From: Rosa chinensis
Lineage: Eukaryota > Streptophyta > Magnoliopsida > Rosales > Rosaceae
Direction: 5' to 3'
NCBI RefSeq assembly: GCF_002994745.2
Contig: NC_037092.1
Span: 11,088,501 to 11,152,500, forward strand
DNA: 64,000 bases
Positions 46,760 through 58,147 of the stretch are shown here, in pieces. Made by a program: the position numbers and the translations under genes. The notes beneath the pieces were generated by a model, which ran no database searches, had not been told where the DNA came from, and saw only the letters and a list, made by a program, of their open reading frames with translations. How positions within the stretch are numbered: the first letter of the stretch is position 1; every line of letters begins with the position of its first letter.

Positions 46760-48790
46760 ATCAACCCCGTCGCGTCGTCTCCCATTGACGCTGCTCTTCC
46801 TTCTTCCTCTCCCATCAATTTCGATCCTCCTTCTCCCTCTCCAGTTCCTTCGCCTCCAACCACATCACTCGATCTCAGCCTTAGCCCAACATCTCCGATT
46901 CCCAGCTCCGCCTTGCTCGATCTGCATCCTGACCCAATTCCATCTCCATCCAACATCAGCTCGCCCTCCGCCTCATCCACTCCTATTGTGCCACCGGTTC
47001 CCATCGCTCCACCAGTACCCATCGTTCCACCACCACCAGAGGCCCCTCTCCGTCGCTCCACTCGCACCACTGCTCCGCCCCCAAAACTTCGGGATTATGT
47101 TTGCTCTCAGGTCACTCTGCCCATTTCCGATCAATCGTCCTCTTTGTTTCCTGGTCCAACCAAAGGTACCCGCTATCCCTTGTCCAATTATGTCACATAT
47201 GATCGGTATACACCTGGGCATCGATCGTTTATTGCTCAACTTAGTCAAGCTTCTGAGCTCAGTTCCTATGCTGACGCCGCTCCCCATCCTGAGTGGCAAG
47301 AGGCTATGCGCTCAGAGTTAGAGGCTCTCCATGCTAATGGCACATGGACTCTCACACATCTTCCCGCCGGTAAGAAGCCTATTGGTTGTCTCTGGGTTTA
47401 CAAGATCAAACACCGTTCGAATGGTTCTGTTGAGCGTTATAAGGCTAGTTTGGTGGCCAAAGGTTTTACTCAGATGGAAGGTGTTGATTATTAGGACACT
47501 TTTTCTCCCACTGCAAAGATCATAACAGTTCGCTGCTTAATTGCTTTGGCTGCTACCCGGCGATGGCCTCTTTCCCAGTTAGACGTCAACAATGCCTTCT
47601 TACATGGGGATCTTCACGAAGAAATTTACATGATACCTCCTCCGGGTCTTCGGCGACAGGGGGAGGAACACTTGGTTTGTCGCCTTCACAAGTCCTTGTA
47701 CGGACTGAAGCAAGCATCTCGTCAGTGGTTCACCAAGTTTTCGGTTGCTATGCAATCAGCTGGCTATGTTCAATCAAAAGCAGACTATTCTTTATTCACA
47801 AGGAAACAAGGCAAGTCTTTTATTGTTCTTCTGATATATGTTGATGATATTCTAATTACTGGGAATGACTCTGCTAGTATTTCTGCACTTAAAAACTTTC
47901 TGCATAGTCAATTTCGTATTAAAGACCTTGGGAACTTGAAATATTTTCTTGGCATTGAAGTATCACCTTCTGCCCATGGGATCTTTATTTCCCAGCGGAA
48001 ATACGCTCTGGAGATCATTAAAGATGCTGGATTGTTAGGTGTAGCTCCAATTGATACTCCCATGGAGCGTGGATTGAAATTATCTGATAAAAGTGAGTTG
48101 CTCAAGGATCCATCTCGATACAGGAGGCTAGTTGGGAGGTTGATCTATCTTACGGTTACACGACCTGATATTACCTATCCAGTTCATGTTTTGAGCAGGT
48201 TCATGCATGAACCTAGAAAATGTCATATGGAAAGTGCTCTCCGTGTTATGCGATATCTTAAGAATGCACCTGGTCAGGGTTTATTTTTCTCTTCAGAAAG
48301 TGATCTCAGTTTGCGAGCTTATTGTGATTCCGATTGGGCAGGTTGCCCGATTACTAGAAGGTCTACTACAGGCTATTGTGTCTTTCTTGGACCCTCTTTG
48401 GTTTTATGGAGATCCAAGCGGCAGAAGACCGTCTCTCTCTCTTCAGCAGAGGCAGAGTATAGAGCAATGACGAGGGCTTGCTATGAACTGACTTGGTTGG
48501 GATTTCTTCTCCAAGATTTGGGTGTATTGCAATCAAAACCTGCTCTACTATATTGTGATAATAAGGCAGTGCTGCATATTGCTGCTAATCCTGTTTTTCA
48601 TGAAAGAACGAGACACATTGAAATGGATTGTCATTACATCAGAGATAAAATTCAAGATGGCTCTGTTGTTACAAAGTTTGTGAGTTCTCCACATCAGTTA
48701 GCTGATGTTCTTACTAAAGCATTGGGAAAAGAAGTCTTCATTCCTATGATTCGCAAGTTGGGAGTTCGCGACATCCACTCTCCAACTTGA
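46760..48790 (+). pseudogene. copia reverse transcriptase and RNase H region
   Basis: After a Pro/Ser-rich linker the frame reaches the RT domain with WVYKIKHRSNGSVERYKASL. A TAG at 47492-47494 interrupts GVDY*DTFSPTAK, where a Glu codon is usual. The frame then reopens to the stop at 48788. It contains QLDVNNAFLHGDL, GLKQASRQW, the catalytic YVDDILITG, and RNase H motifs (DSDWAGCPITRRSTTGYC, LSSAEAEYRA, YCDNKAV). Apart from that nonsense codon and the MITE, this half is intact. Confidence 0.9.
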
Positions 48791-48797
48791 GGGGGAG
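48788..48797 (+). other. Polypurine tract of the second copia element
   Basis: TGAGGGGGAG lies directly before the 3' LTR at 48798. Confidence 0.85.
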
Positions 48798-48999
48798 TGT
48801 TAGGAAAGTAAATATTGTGTATCATATGTATAATAGGAAAGTAGTTTAGCTTAGTTATGCATAGTTATTTGCTGCCTTATTTTCTCCTTAATTGTAGAGA
48901 TTTGCTTCCTTGTAGAATATGTACTCTCTTTCTTGTAATCCATTTATAACCTTGATACGTGAATGAATGATTATCATCTAGCAAAATATCCTCTTTTCA
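48798..48999 (+). repeat. 3' LTR of the second copia element
   Basis: 202 bp, partner of 44172-44372. Confidence 0.93.
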
Positions 49000-49004
49000 T
49001 TCTC

Positions 49005-50172
49005 AAGGTCCCAATATTGATGCCCAAAAGGCCAAAACATAGTATTCAACTATTCCATTCCTTATGAACCAGCATATTGTGTAAGCTTTGAAAGGTGTCA
49101 TGCCATAAACTCCATTATCACCAAATAGTTCTTTTAATAAATCACTTGTACTGGCAACTGAGGATTAATATTTGGGATTTTGAAGCTTAGAAGAACATGA
49201 AGGCCCATAAGAAGGCTTGGGCTCGTATGAGAAGAAGCCGACTACGTACTTTGATTTGAACATAAGCTTAAGCTAATTAAAATGGCCTATATTCCATTGA
49301 ACCACAACCTTGGATGTTCAAATATTTCTCTTTGGGCCGTCATGCCAGTCTCTATATCGTTACCTTAGTCTTGAATTTGTGTTGTGGGGATGTGATCAGT
49401 TAGTCCTTTGTTGTTCTACGATCCGGATTTAGTTTTTCTATGAAGTTTTTATTTGGTCAGTAATCCTTCTTTGTTGTTACCACTCCCTTCTCTAATATCT
49501 ACTTTCGTTGGAACATAAGATACCAGGAATTCTTAGCCTTTTTGTTCTCTCTGTTTGGGTCTTTTAGGCCTGTTTGTAACCCCAAAAAAAAAAAGATACC
49601 GGAACTTTTTCAAGCCATGGGGTCTTGCTTCCTCTCAAAAGCTAGTTCCAACTGTTTTCCGAGCAGCAACATGAACAACTCCGTTACAGATCTTTGGAAT
49701 TTTCCTCCGAGAAACAGCTTCCCATTCTACCAGCAAAGATTTAATTTCATCAAATATTGTGCCCTTCCAATGTTTAGTTTCAGATTCGAATAAGTAGAAG
49801 GTGGAGTCTATTTGAACTTTTGAAGTAGAACTCTGGTACTATGTTTCGTGGCCGTAGCTAGAGAATAAATACTGCACAATATTCCAGCCATTTCCTTCGC
49901 GCTAATCACAACGGTCAACTTTTTCATTTTCTTTTTTCTATTCCATGTTTTGTTGCTTGTAGATCGAAAATGTGTAGCTGATCGATATATCTGAAAAAAT
50001 AACCTATGACTGGTTCAAAAATGAAGGGAATAGGTCGTTCTATATTCTAAATAGTTTTCTTTTCAATTACCTGCTTGACAGGGAATGCATACCTAATTCC
50101 AAGGATGAATCAATATTATAACATTCACTTGATGAATGACTTGAATTTTCAATTATTCAGTATATGGATTTC
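49005..50172. other. Non-coding stretch, no feature recognised
   Basis: AT-rich DNA between the copia and gypsy elements. No gene supported. Confidence 0.5.
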
Positions 50173-50315
50173 TTGGTCATATTATAAGGGAAATTATTAC
50201 ATGGTTCCGGACCATAGTACACGTGGTGGTCCGGGGTGATGGGGTGATGTTATTGTGCTATGTGACTCGTAGTGATTTCTGATTGGTCATATTATAAGGG
50301 AAATTATTACATGGT
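50173..50315. repeat. ~33-bp direct repeat at the gypsy insertion site
   Basis: TTGGTCATATTATAAGGGAA followed by ATTATTACATGGT occurs at 50173-50205 and again at 50283-50315. The second copy runs straight into the gypsy LTR, so the element inserted at or near the end of this duplication. Confidence 0.85.
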
Positions 50316-51437
50316 GTTGGTACCCGAAAAATCGTCGTCACGACATATTTTAGCATAAACACGCAATTTGTATAAAATTCCGTAAAACTATAGAATTTTA
50401 TACCCATCTCTCGACTTTAACCCGCCAAGCAAACACACCCTAGATGTGGACCCAAGCCACATCCACGCATTTCTGGGGCTTGCAGAAGTGGGTATTGTGT
50501 GGAAGGTTACGGAAGCATATAATGCTCGCCTATTAGTTTAATGTCATCGGTGGTCTCGATCTTGGGCTCGAGATCCAAGCCCGGTAATTTAAACTTATAG
50601 CGAATTGGTGAAAATGAGGTTTGGGTCAACCTTTTTTCCTCAAAACCCAAATCCCAAAGAAAAGGCCCAAACCCAAAAGAAATAGGGTAGCCCAACTTTC
50701 ACCGTTTTCTTCTATCTCCCTTTCCTTTCCCCGCAGCTGCTAAATACGCTGCAACTCAACCCAAATATCCAGGAGAAATATCGATTCCCCCCGTCAGTTG
50801 GCAAGGAGGAAACTTTCTAACTGGTAGGCAGATATCCCCTTCCCTCTTGAACGATGAGCTCACAGCTCCCTAGCTGCCCCTTCAACCTCGTTCCAGATTT
50901 TCTGTCACCGCAGCTGTTTCTGCTGCAGTTTTTGCGCACGGCTACAACAATCCTCCCCTGTTTCCAAGACTCCATATCTCAAGTAAGCTCTGATATCCCA
51001 AATCTTAAGGCAGAAATCCTGCATGAGCTAAAGGAGGAGCGTCTTACCCAGAAAACCAAAGGGTTTGAGCCACCATAACACCCCTCCAATTGAGCCTATA
51101 AAAGGAGATATTTGAAACTGAAATGATCATCAAGCAACAACCCAGAAAACTTAGAAACATCAAAAAGCCTCTAATTCTTCAAGCTTCCAGGCCTCTAAAC
51201 ACAAAACCCAGTTCCTAGCACTTTTCTCCCAAGCCTCCCTGCCAAACTCATCTTGCAGAAACCTAAATTTGATACAATCCCCAAATTCTCTCACCACAGT
51301 ATGTTTCTAGCTCCCACACCATCCTCATGCTGTCAAGCCTCATTCAGTATCTGAATCACGCACAAAATTCTCTCACTAACATCAAGTTATTGAGTTAATT
51401 TTGGCCTGGTCTTGCTTAATTCAAAAGAACCCTCACA
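50315..51437 (+). repeat. 5' LTR of the gypsy element (~1.12 kb)
   Basis: The start TGTTGG equals the 3' LTR start at 63905. The end is set at CACA before the primer-binding site (51435 is the alternative). Compared with the visible 95 bp of the 3' LTR it lacks 18 bp after position 50333 and is otherwise identical. Confidence 0.85.
51098..51104 (+). promoter_or_regulatory. LTR promoter TATA box
   Basis: TATAAAA, preceded by CCAATTG 12 bp upstream. Transcription should start near 51130, defining R and U5 of about 300 bp. Confidence 0.65.
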
Positions 51438-51440
51438 TTT

Positions 51441-51458
51441 TGGCGACTCTGCTGGGGA
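51441..51458 (+). other. Primer-binding site of the gypsy element
   Basis: TGGCGACTCTGCTGGGGA, three bases after the LTR, begins with TGG as required for annealing to a tRNA CCA end. I do not name the tRNA. Confidence 0.7.
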
Positions 51459-51479
51459 GACTAGGTTGTGATTCAGATC

Positions 51480-52865
51480 ATGGCTCCATCTCGCACAAGC
51501 AGGAAAAACAAGAGCACACGCTCTCAAGAAGCAGCTAGTGAGTCTGCTGCAAGACCCTAATCCCAACAAGATCATGAGGAGCAGCAGCAAGAAGAACAAG
51601 AAGAAGCGACAGAAGAACTGACCATGGTGGACCTTGTTCGTATCCTCACTAAGTTCGAAGACACGCAGAGGGAACTCATACAAGCTGTGAAGGAACTGAA
51701 GAGCCCAGTCTCTGCACCAAAGCCTGTCAATGAACAAAATGACAGAAAGGAGAAAGTTTCCCAAGAAGAGTCAGCAGCTAAAGGATCCGAGCATAAAGGA
51801 CCTTCTTTTGTTACACAGGAGGATGTAGTTGCCATGCTAGAGAAGGAATTACAGCGCACAAATGAGGATTGGAAGTACATCCCTCAACCCCCTTATCCAT
51901 CAAGCTTGATCTCTTTGCCTTACCCTAAGGGGTATGAAACCCCAACTTTTATCCTCTTTGATGGGAGAAAAGGAAGTCCCAAAGAGCACATTAGCCGTTT
52001 CATCGATGCACTCGGACCTCATGCGGGGGACCATAACCTCAGGCTTCGTGAGTTCTCAAAGACACTCATTGACCGTGCTTATACATGGTACACCACACTT
52101 GTTGCGGGCTCTATTCGAACTTGGGAAGAACTGGCAAGCAAATTCTGCAAGAAGTACTTCGAGCATGAAGAAAGAGTCACCATTACACAACTCAACTACA
52201 CTTGCCAAAGGACAAGCGAAAACCTTGTTGACTTTGTTCGCAGGTTTCGGGACCTGGCTCTTGATTGCTATGATGAGAAAGGAGAGCAATCTCTGGTAGA
52301 AATTTGTGTCAGCAACATGCTGCCAGAATATAGAGTCTATCTGGAGAACGTTGGTATTGGCCAATTTTCTGGACTAATGGATGCAGCAAAGAAGACAAGC
52401 ATGTCCGTAAAGGCGCAAAAAAGCTGGCGGTCTGACAAGAAGGATGCACACCAGACCCTCGCGATTGAAGATAAGTCTTCTTATAAGAGAAAGCGAGAAA
52501 CATACCCGGCTATTCCTTGTGGCAACGAAGAGTTCCATGCCATATTAGATTCCATGTTTGCTGATGGTGTCATCAAGTTACCACGACCACAAAAGCCTCC
52601 GTCGAAGGAAGAAAAAAGTGATCCCCGCTACTGCCGTTACCATCAGTTTGTTGGACATCCAAGCCCAGCTTGCCAGGTCCTGCGAAGAATTCTCCATGAA
52701 AAGATAAATGATGGGACGCTTGAGTTGTCTACCAGGCCGCAAAAGATTGATGAAGATCCATTACCAAGGAGGAGAGGAAAGGAGACATGCGCTGTGATCA
52801 CCGCAGTTAAGGATCACAGGGAGGAAGACGTGAGGCAGCACCAAAACGCAATATGCCAGTACTAA
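51480..52865 (+). pseudogene. gypsy gag
   Basis: The frame starts at the ATG at 51480 with a basic N-terminus. A TAA at 51558-51560 interrupts it; it reopens and contains an ATG at 51624. The Retrotrans_gag domain is clear from about 51,940 to 52,400: FDGRKGSPKEHISRFIDAL, RAYTWYTTLVAGSIRTWEEL, FVRRFRDLALDC. Downstream is CRYHQFVGHPSPACQVLRRI, the conserved His/Cys-containing block of this lineage. A TAA ends it at 52863-52865, but the frame continues in pol. Except for the early stop the Gag domain is intact. Confidence 0.88.
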
Positions 52866-54340
52866 GGTCCACAAACCTTTGACCAATTTTCTTGGAGCAG
52901 GTACACTAAGCCTCAGGGTTACAACGCCCCATGGCCACACTCGAATGAATGCGAAAGGATTTTTCCAACATTTGGAAGAGAGGACTTGGGGGTTGTAACC
53001 AATCATGCTGGCCAAGGCAGGAACATAAATCAGACGTATCATTACAACGCAGCAAGCGTGGCCTATTCCCACGGTGAGACGAGTCAGGCGTTTTATGTAA
53101 CTGAAGCTGAAGATGTGATGGAGCTTTACCTGGACAAAAATCGCCAGCCCCATGCCACGCAGGTACTCCAACAAAACCCCAAGTTCAAATCCCTATTTGA
53201 TCAGTTGGAGTATGGTCCGCAAGCCAGGAATGCTGCTGCTGAAGCCCTAATGCGCATATCTGAGGAATATGGACCACAATGCTTCGCTACAGAAACAAGA
53301 AGAACAATTTCGATGTTGGAGAATGACAATGCCATAATCTTCACTGACACAGATATGGAGGTACCATATCCGGACCACAGGAGACCTCTTTACTTAGAGG
53401 CTCAGATCAATGATGTGTTTGTGAGAAGGGCGCTTGTTGACACGGGATCTTCGCTCAATATCATACCACTCTATGTCCTTAAAGCCGCAGGCATCCCGCA
53501 GTCAAGAATTGTGAAGACAGAAATGAGAATATCCGGTTTTGCGGAGCAGATGAGACGTCTATAGGCTACATACAGCTGGATCTTAAAGTAGGACCAATCC
53601 GGTCCTGGACCAAATTTCAAGTCTTGAATGTGGACACAAGCTACCATGCTTTGCTGGGACGACCACGGCTCAATAAGCACAGGCTAATACCATCCACCTA
53701 TCACCAATGTGTTAAAGGGAGAATTGGCCTCAAGCCTATCAGAATACCAGGGAATCAGTTGCCATTCCATCGGAGTGAAGCTCACTTTATCGAAGCTGAG
53801 TACTATGACGAGTTCACGGCTGATGGGGAATCTGTTCCTTCTGAAATTTCAGGCATGCCTCTGCCATCATGGCCAGATATCAGAGACATAAGTGATGGAG
53901 ATCTTTCTGCAATGGTAAGTCAAGGAAGGGAAGACAATGCTTGCGCTCAAGCTCCACCGCGGTGTTCCAAAGTTGTGTTGCCCAACGGGCGCACCATATA
54001 CTGCTTATGACTGGTTGCGGGGCCTGGCTGTAACCTGCAGGAAGGCCCCATACAGGAAGGTGTCATGGAGAATAAATGCCGCGCAGAAGAAGGGATATCC
54101 GTGACACCTAAATCTCCTACCCTTCAAGAAGCTTTGCAGGTCCCGAAATGCATGCAAGATGGGTCCACCGCACTGACTGAAGAAGTGGAAGCTGTGAACC
54201 TGAGTGATGACCCTACAGTACAAAAACCCATACTCATTAGCAAGAACCTATCACCTCAAGAAAGAGAGCATCTTGTGGCATTACTCAAGGAATTCAAGGA
54301 TGTGTTTGCTTGGGATTATGAGGAGATGCCTGGTTGGACC
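52866..54340 (+). pseudogene. gypsy protease region
   Basis: Continues the gag frame. The aspartic protease motif RRALVDTGSSLNIIPLYVL is at about 53,425-53,485. The frame shifts near 53,550 and continues with YHALLGRPRLNKHRLIPSTY, the conserved end of the protease domain. A TGA lies at 54008-54010, and another frameshift near 54,340 leads into the reverse transcriptase. Confidence 0.85.
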
Positions 54341-56945
54341 CAAACCTTGTATGCCATACATTGAATGTGGAACCAGGAACCAAACCAGTGGTGCAAGCAA
54401 GAAGAAATTACCATCCAAACAATGAGGCACAAATCAAGCAAGAGATCAAGAAGCTGCTAGCTTGTGGTTTCATCAAACCTATCAAGCACCCCACTTGGCT
54501 TGCGAATGTTGTTCCGGTAAGAAAGAAAAATGGTCAAGTCAGAGTCTGTATCGACTACAGGGATTTGAACAGAGCTTGTTCGAAGGATGAGTTTCCACTG
54601 CCAAACATGGACATGCTCATCGACTCAACTTCAGGCAAAGGCATGTTATCCTTTATGAATGGCTTCAGCGGCTATAACCAGATCAAGATGGCCACTAGAG
54701 ATGCCGAGAAGACTACATTCCGTACCCCATATGGAAATTTCCACTATACAGTCGTGCCGTTCGGTTTGAAGAATGCCGGCGCGACCTATCAACGAGCCAT
54801 AACCGCTGTTTTCCACGACATGATGGGAAAGGAAGTTGAAGATTATGTTGATGATCTAGTGGTGAAATCCAAGACAAGAGAGGAACACTGGGGTATATTA
54901 AAAAAAATGTGCTAAAAATATGCAGGTTGTACAACATCAAGATGAATCCTAGGAAGTGTTCATTTGGAATGTCGATCGGGAAATTTCTCGGCTTTGCGGT
55001 GCATAGAAGAGGAATAGATGTTGATCCGGACAAAGCAAAAACCATAGCCTCCACTCCACCGCCATCAAACCAGAAAGAATTAAAAAGCTTCCTGGGCAGA
55101 CTATCATAGATCATGCGTTTCATTCCAGGCTTAGCCGCTGTAATAAAAGTCTTCACTCCTCTCCTCAAGAAAGGTATCAAGTTTGTGTGGAGCGAAGAAT
55201 GCAGAAGGGCCTATGAGAAGGTGCAGGAACTCATCACCAAGCTGCCAACTATGAAAGTGCCAATCCCTGGTGTCCCTCTTAAGCTGTACCTAGCTGCAAC
55301 TGACACTTCAGTGGGGGCTTTACTTGCCCAAGATGATGAAAATGGAGAAGAATGCGCCGTGTACTATGTGAGTCGCTTGTTGGGAGAAGCTGAAGCACGC
55401 TATCCCAAGGCTGAGAGGATCTACCTCGCGCTTATCTATGCGGCACAAAGATTGAGCCACTATTTCTTGGCGCACAAGCTCCATCTTATGGTAAAGACTG
55501 ATCCAGTAAGGTACCTGCTCACAAAACCAATCTTATCTGGCCGGCTGGCTAGGTGGTTGCTGCAACTGGCAGAGTTTGATATTGAGTGCATAATGCCCCG
55601 CACCATTAAGGGACAAGCAGTAGTCGACATGCTTGCTTTATTCCCTGGAAGTGAAGAAATTCCACTAATGCAAGACATTCCTGGGGAATTACCAGAAATG
55701 GTAGGAATGCTCACCGATGAAGAAACAGAGGACCGTCAGCCTTGGACCCTCTTCTTTGATGGGTCGGCCACAAGTAATGGAGGTGGAGCTGGAGTCGTGT
55801 TAATAGACCCTGCAGGCAACACCAAAGCTTTGTCATTCAAGTTGGGTTTTCCATGCACCAATAATACAGCTGAATATGAAGCTTTTATTATCGGTATGTC
55901 TACTGCAGTGGAAATGGGTGTGAGGAATATCAATATCATGGGAGATTCAAACCTGGTTATTAGCCAAATGAGAGGCAACTTTGCAGTAAAGGAAGCAGCC
56001 CTAGCACCATACAGGGCCTTGGCCCAGAAACTGATCAAAATGTTTGATCAAACAACTCTGGAACATATACCCGGATCCACTAATAGGTACGCAGATGCCT
56101 TGGCTACCCTCGGGTCCAAACTGTCGTTCACAAAGGAGCAGCCAAATGTCATGGTTACCCGGAAAAGCAAGCCATCCACAGAAGCATTAGCTCTTCCAGA
56201 ACTACCCGAAGAGGATGATTGGCGAAAGCCAATTATAAGCAGCCTAATATGCCGGAGTAAGAGACACGATCAGAAGAATGTGAAGGAATATATGCTCCTT
56301 CATAAGGAGCTGTACAAGCGACTCTCGAGCGGTGTTCTAGCCAGGTGCATTTGTGAAAAAGAAGCCAAGCAGAAATTGAGTGAAGTACACGAAGCTACCT
56401 GCGGATTGGAGCAAGTGGTAAGTCTATACAGGAGGCTAGAACGAAAAGGGTATTATTGGCCAAAGATGAAAGAACAAGCTTCTGAAATACAGGCTGCATG
56501 CTCCAAATGTTCTGTGTTACCCTCAGAAGGGGAAGTCCTTATAACGACAGCGGCAGACGATTGGAGAACCCCATATTTAGAGTTCCTGCTTGACAAAGAC
56601 CTTCCGACGGATGCAAACCTTAGATACAAGTTAATGAGGACATCGAAGAGGTACTTTATGGATGGGGGAGTCTTGTATAGAAGAGGATTCAATGGAAAAC
56701 CACTGCGATGTCTTGGAGCTGCAGAATCACAGCAAGTGTTAGAAGAGATGCATGCAGGAGAATGCGGTGAACATCAAGGGAAAAGAAAGCTTTACCGTCA
56801 GCTGTTGAGTCTTGGCTATTATTGGCAAACAATGCAAAGAGACGCCCACCTAAAGGTGAAGAAATGCCACACATGCCAAGCACATGCCAATCAAACTCAC
56901 AAGCCATCAGCCACTCTTCAAGACATGCGAACACCTTGGCCCTTC
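54341..56945 (+). pseudogene. gypsy reverse transcriptase and double RNase H
   Basis: RT begins with CGFIKPIKHPTWLANVVPVR and contains VRVCIDYRDLN, FRTPYGNFHYTVVPFGLKNA and the catalytic YVDDLVVKS. A frameshift in an A run near 54,905 and a TAG at 55107-55109 follow. From 55,113 the frame is open to 56,969. It holds the retroviral RNase H connection (LAATDTSVGALLAQD, AERIYLALIYAAQRL), then a second RNase H-like domain (WTLFFDGSATSNGGGAGVVL, NNTAEYEAFIIGM, MGDSNLVISQMRG) with its Asp and Glu residues. The duplicated RNase H points to the Tat lineage. Confidence 0.9.
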
Positions 56946-57814
56946 CACACTTGGGGCTCGACTTTGTAGGAAAAATCAATCTAGCATCCAATGGGTGTGT
57001 TTGGATCATCACAGCAACAGAATCATTTACAAAGTGGGTGGAAGCTATTCCCCTTCGCAAGGCCACAGGAACTGCGGTGTGTAACTTCATAAGGGAATAC
57101 ATCGTCTGCAGGCATGGGATCCCCTACAAGATTGTCACAGACAATGGAACCCCTTTTGTAAACCAAGAAGTCAGCAAAATGCTCAAAGGATATGGGATCA
57201 AGCATCGCAAGTCCACTCCTTATTACCCTCAGGGAAACGGACAGGCAGAAGCTACGAACAAGACATTACTAAGAATTCTGAGCAAGATGGTGTTCGAATA
57301 TGAGCAAGGATGAAGTACCCATCTTCCGGATGCCTTATGGGCCTACCGCACCTCACCCAGAACTGCTACTGGTTTCTCCCCTTACTCGCTGGTGTATGGA
57401 TCAGAAGCCATTTCTCCAGTAGAACGAGCAGTCCTGACAGCCAGAATACTGACAGTGAATGACACGGAATGGGATGCTGAATCTTGCTCCCATTGGCGGC
57501 TCATAGACTTGGAAGCAGAAGATGAGCAAAGACAGCAAGCTGAAGAAAAGATAGCAGCATATCACAAAAGGGTTACTCAGGCCTACAACAGGACAGTCAA
57601 AGAAAGGATGTTCAAGGAAGGTGACCTTGTGCTTAGAATAGTCGACTGGGTGAGAAAGCAAGTTTCTGGCCCTTTAAAGTTTTCACCGCAGTGGGAAGGG
57701 CCATTCATCATCAAAGAATCTCACAGCAGTGGCTATTATGTGCTTGCCTCCATTACCGACGGAACCCCCACAAGTCCCATTAATGGCAAATGGCTGAAAC
57801 TCTACTATTGCTAG
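56600..57814 (+). pseudogene. gypsy integrase
   Basis: The zinc-binding HHCC domain reads EMHAGECGEHQGKRKLYRQL then CHTCQAH. After a frameshift near 56,945 the catalytic core follows: LDFVGKI (Asp), VTDNGTPF (Asp), YYPQGNGQAEATNKTLL (Glu). A TGA at 57311-57313 precedes LWAYRTSPRTATGFSPYSLV and YGSEAISPVE. The C-terminal part ends with FSPQWEGPFIIKE and a stop at 57812. All catalytic residues are present, but the frame is broken twice. Confidence 0.88.
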
Positions 57815-57985
57815 TCCCATAATTTCAGTTGTTTTATTTTCTACAAGAATTGCTTCTCCAGTACTTCAATTCCAAGGTTTTTTTTTGTAAACACACCCCC
57901 ATGGTGGTATCACAAGCTTGTAATCTTTCCAGCAATAGAGAAGCACTTATAAATAAGAACGTCTCTCTCTCATCCTGCTTTCCTG

Positions 57986-58011
<26 letters not shown>
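57986..58011 (+). repeat. 26-bp A tract after pol
   Basis: Uninterrupted A run, 170 bp downstream of the integrase stop. Further plus-strand A tracts lie at 59440-59463, 63048-63070 and 63236-63254. Confidence 0.9.
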
Positions 58012-58017
<6 letters not shown>

Positions 58018-58147
58018 TGCGAAGTCATTTATGCACAACAAATACAAAGTAGCAACCAAGTTGATCAGACCAAAGTCACATTGGCAATGACAAAATCCCT
58101 ATTCCAAGTCTTACAAAAGAGGGAGCCGACAAAGTTACAAAGCAGAA

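Larger units (their letters stand above)
44172..48999 (+). mobile_element. Ty1/copia LTR retrotransposon, 4.8 kb, young and defective
   Basis: LTRs of 201 bp (44172-44372) and 202 bp (48798-48999) differ by two substitutions and one 1-bp indel, so the insertion is recent. The target duplication is TTCTC (44167-44171 and 49000-49004). Primer-binding site and polypurine tract are in place. Most of gag is deleted, pol has stops, and a 547-bp MITE sits inside pol, so it cannot be autonomous. Confidence 0.94.
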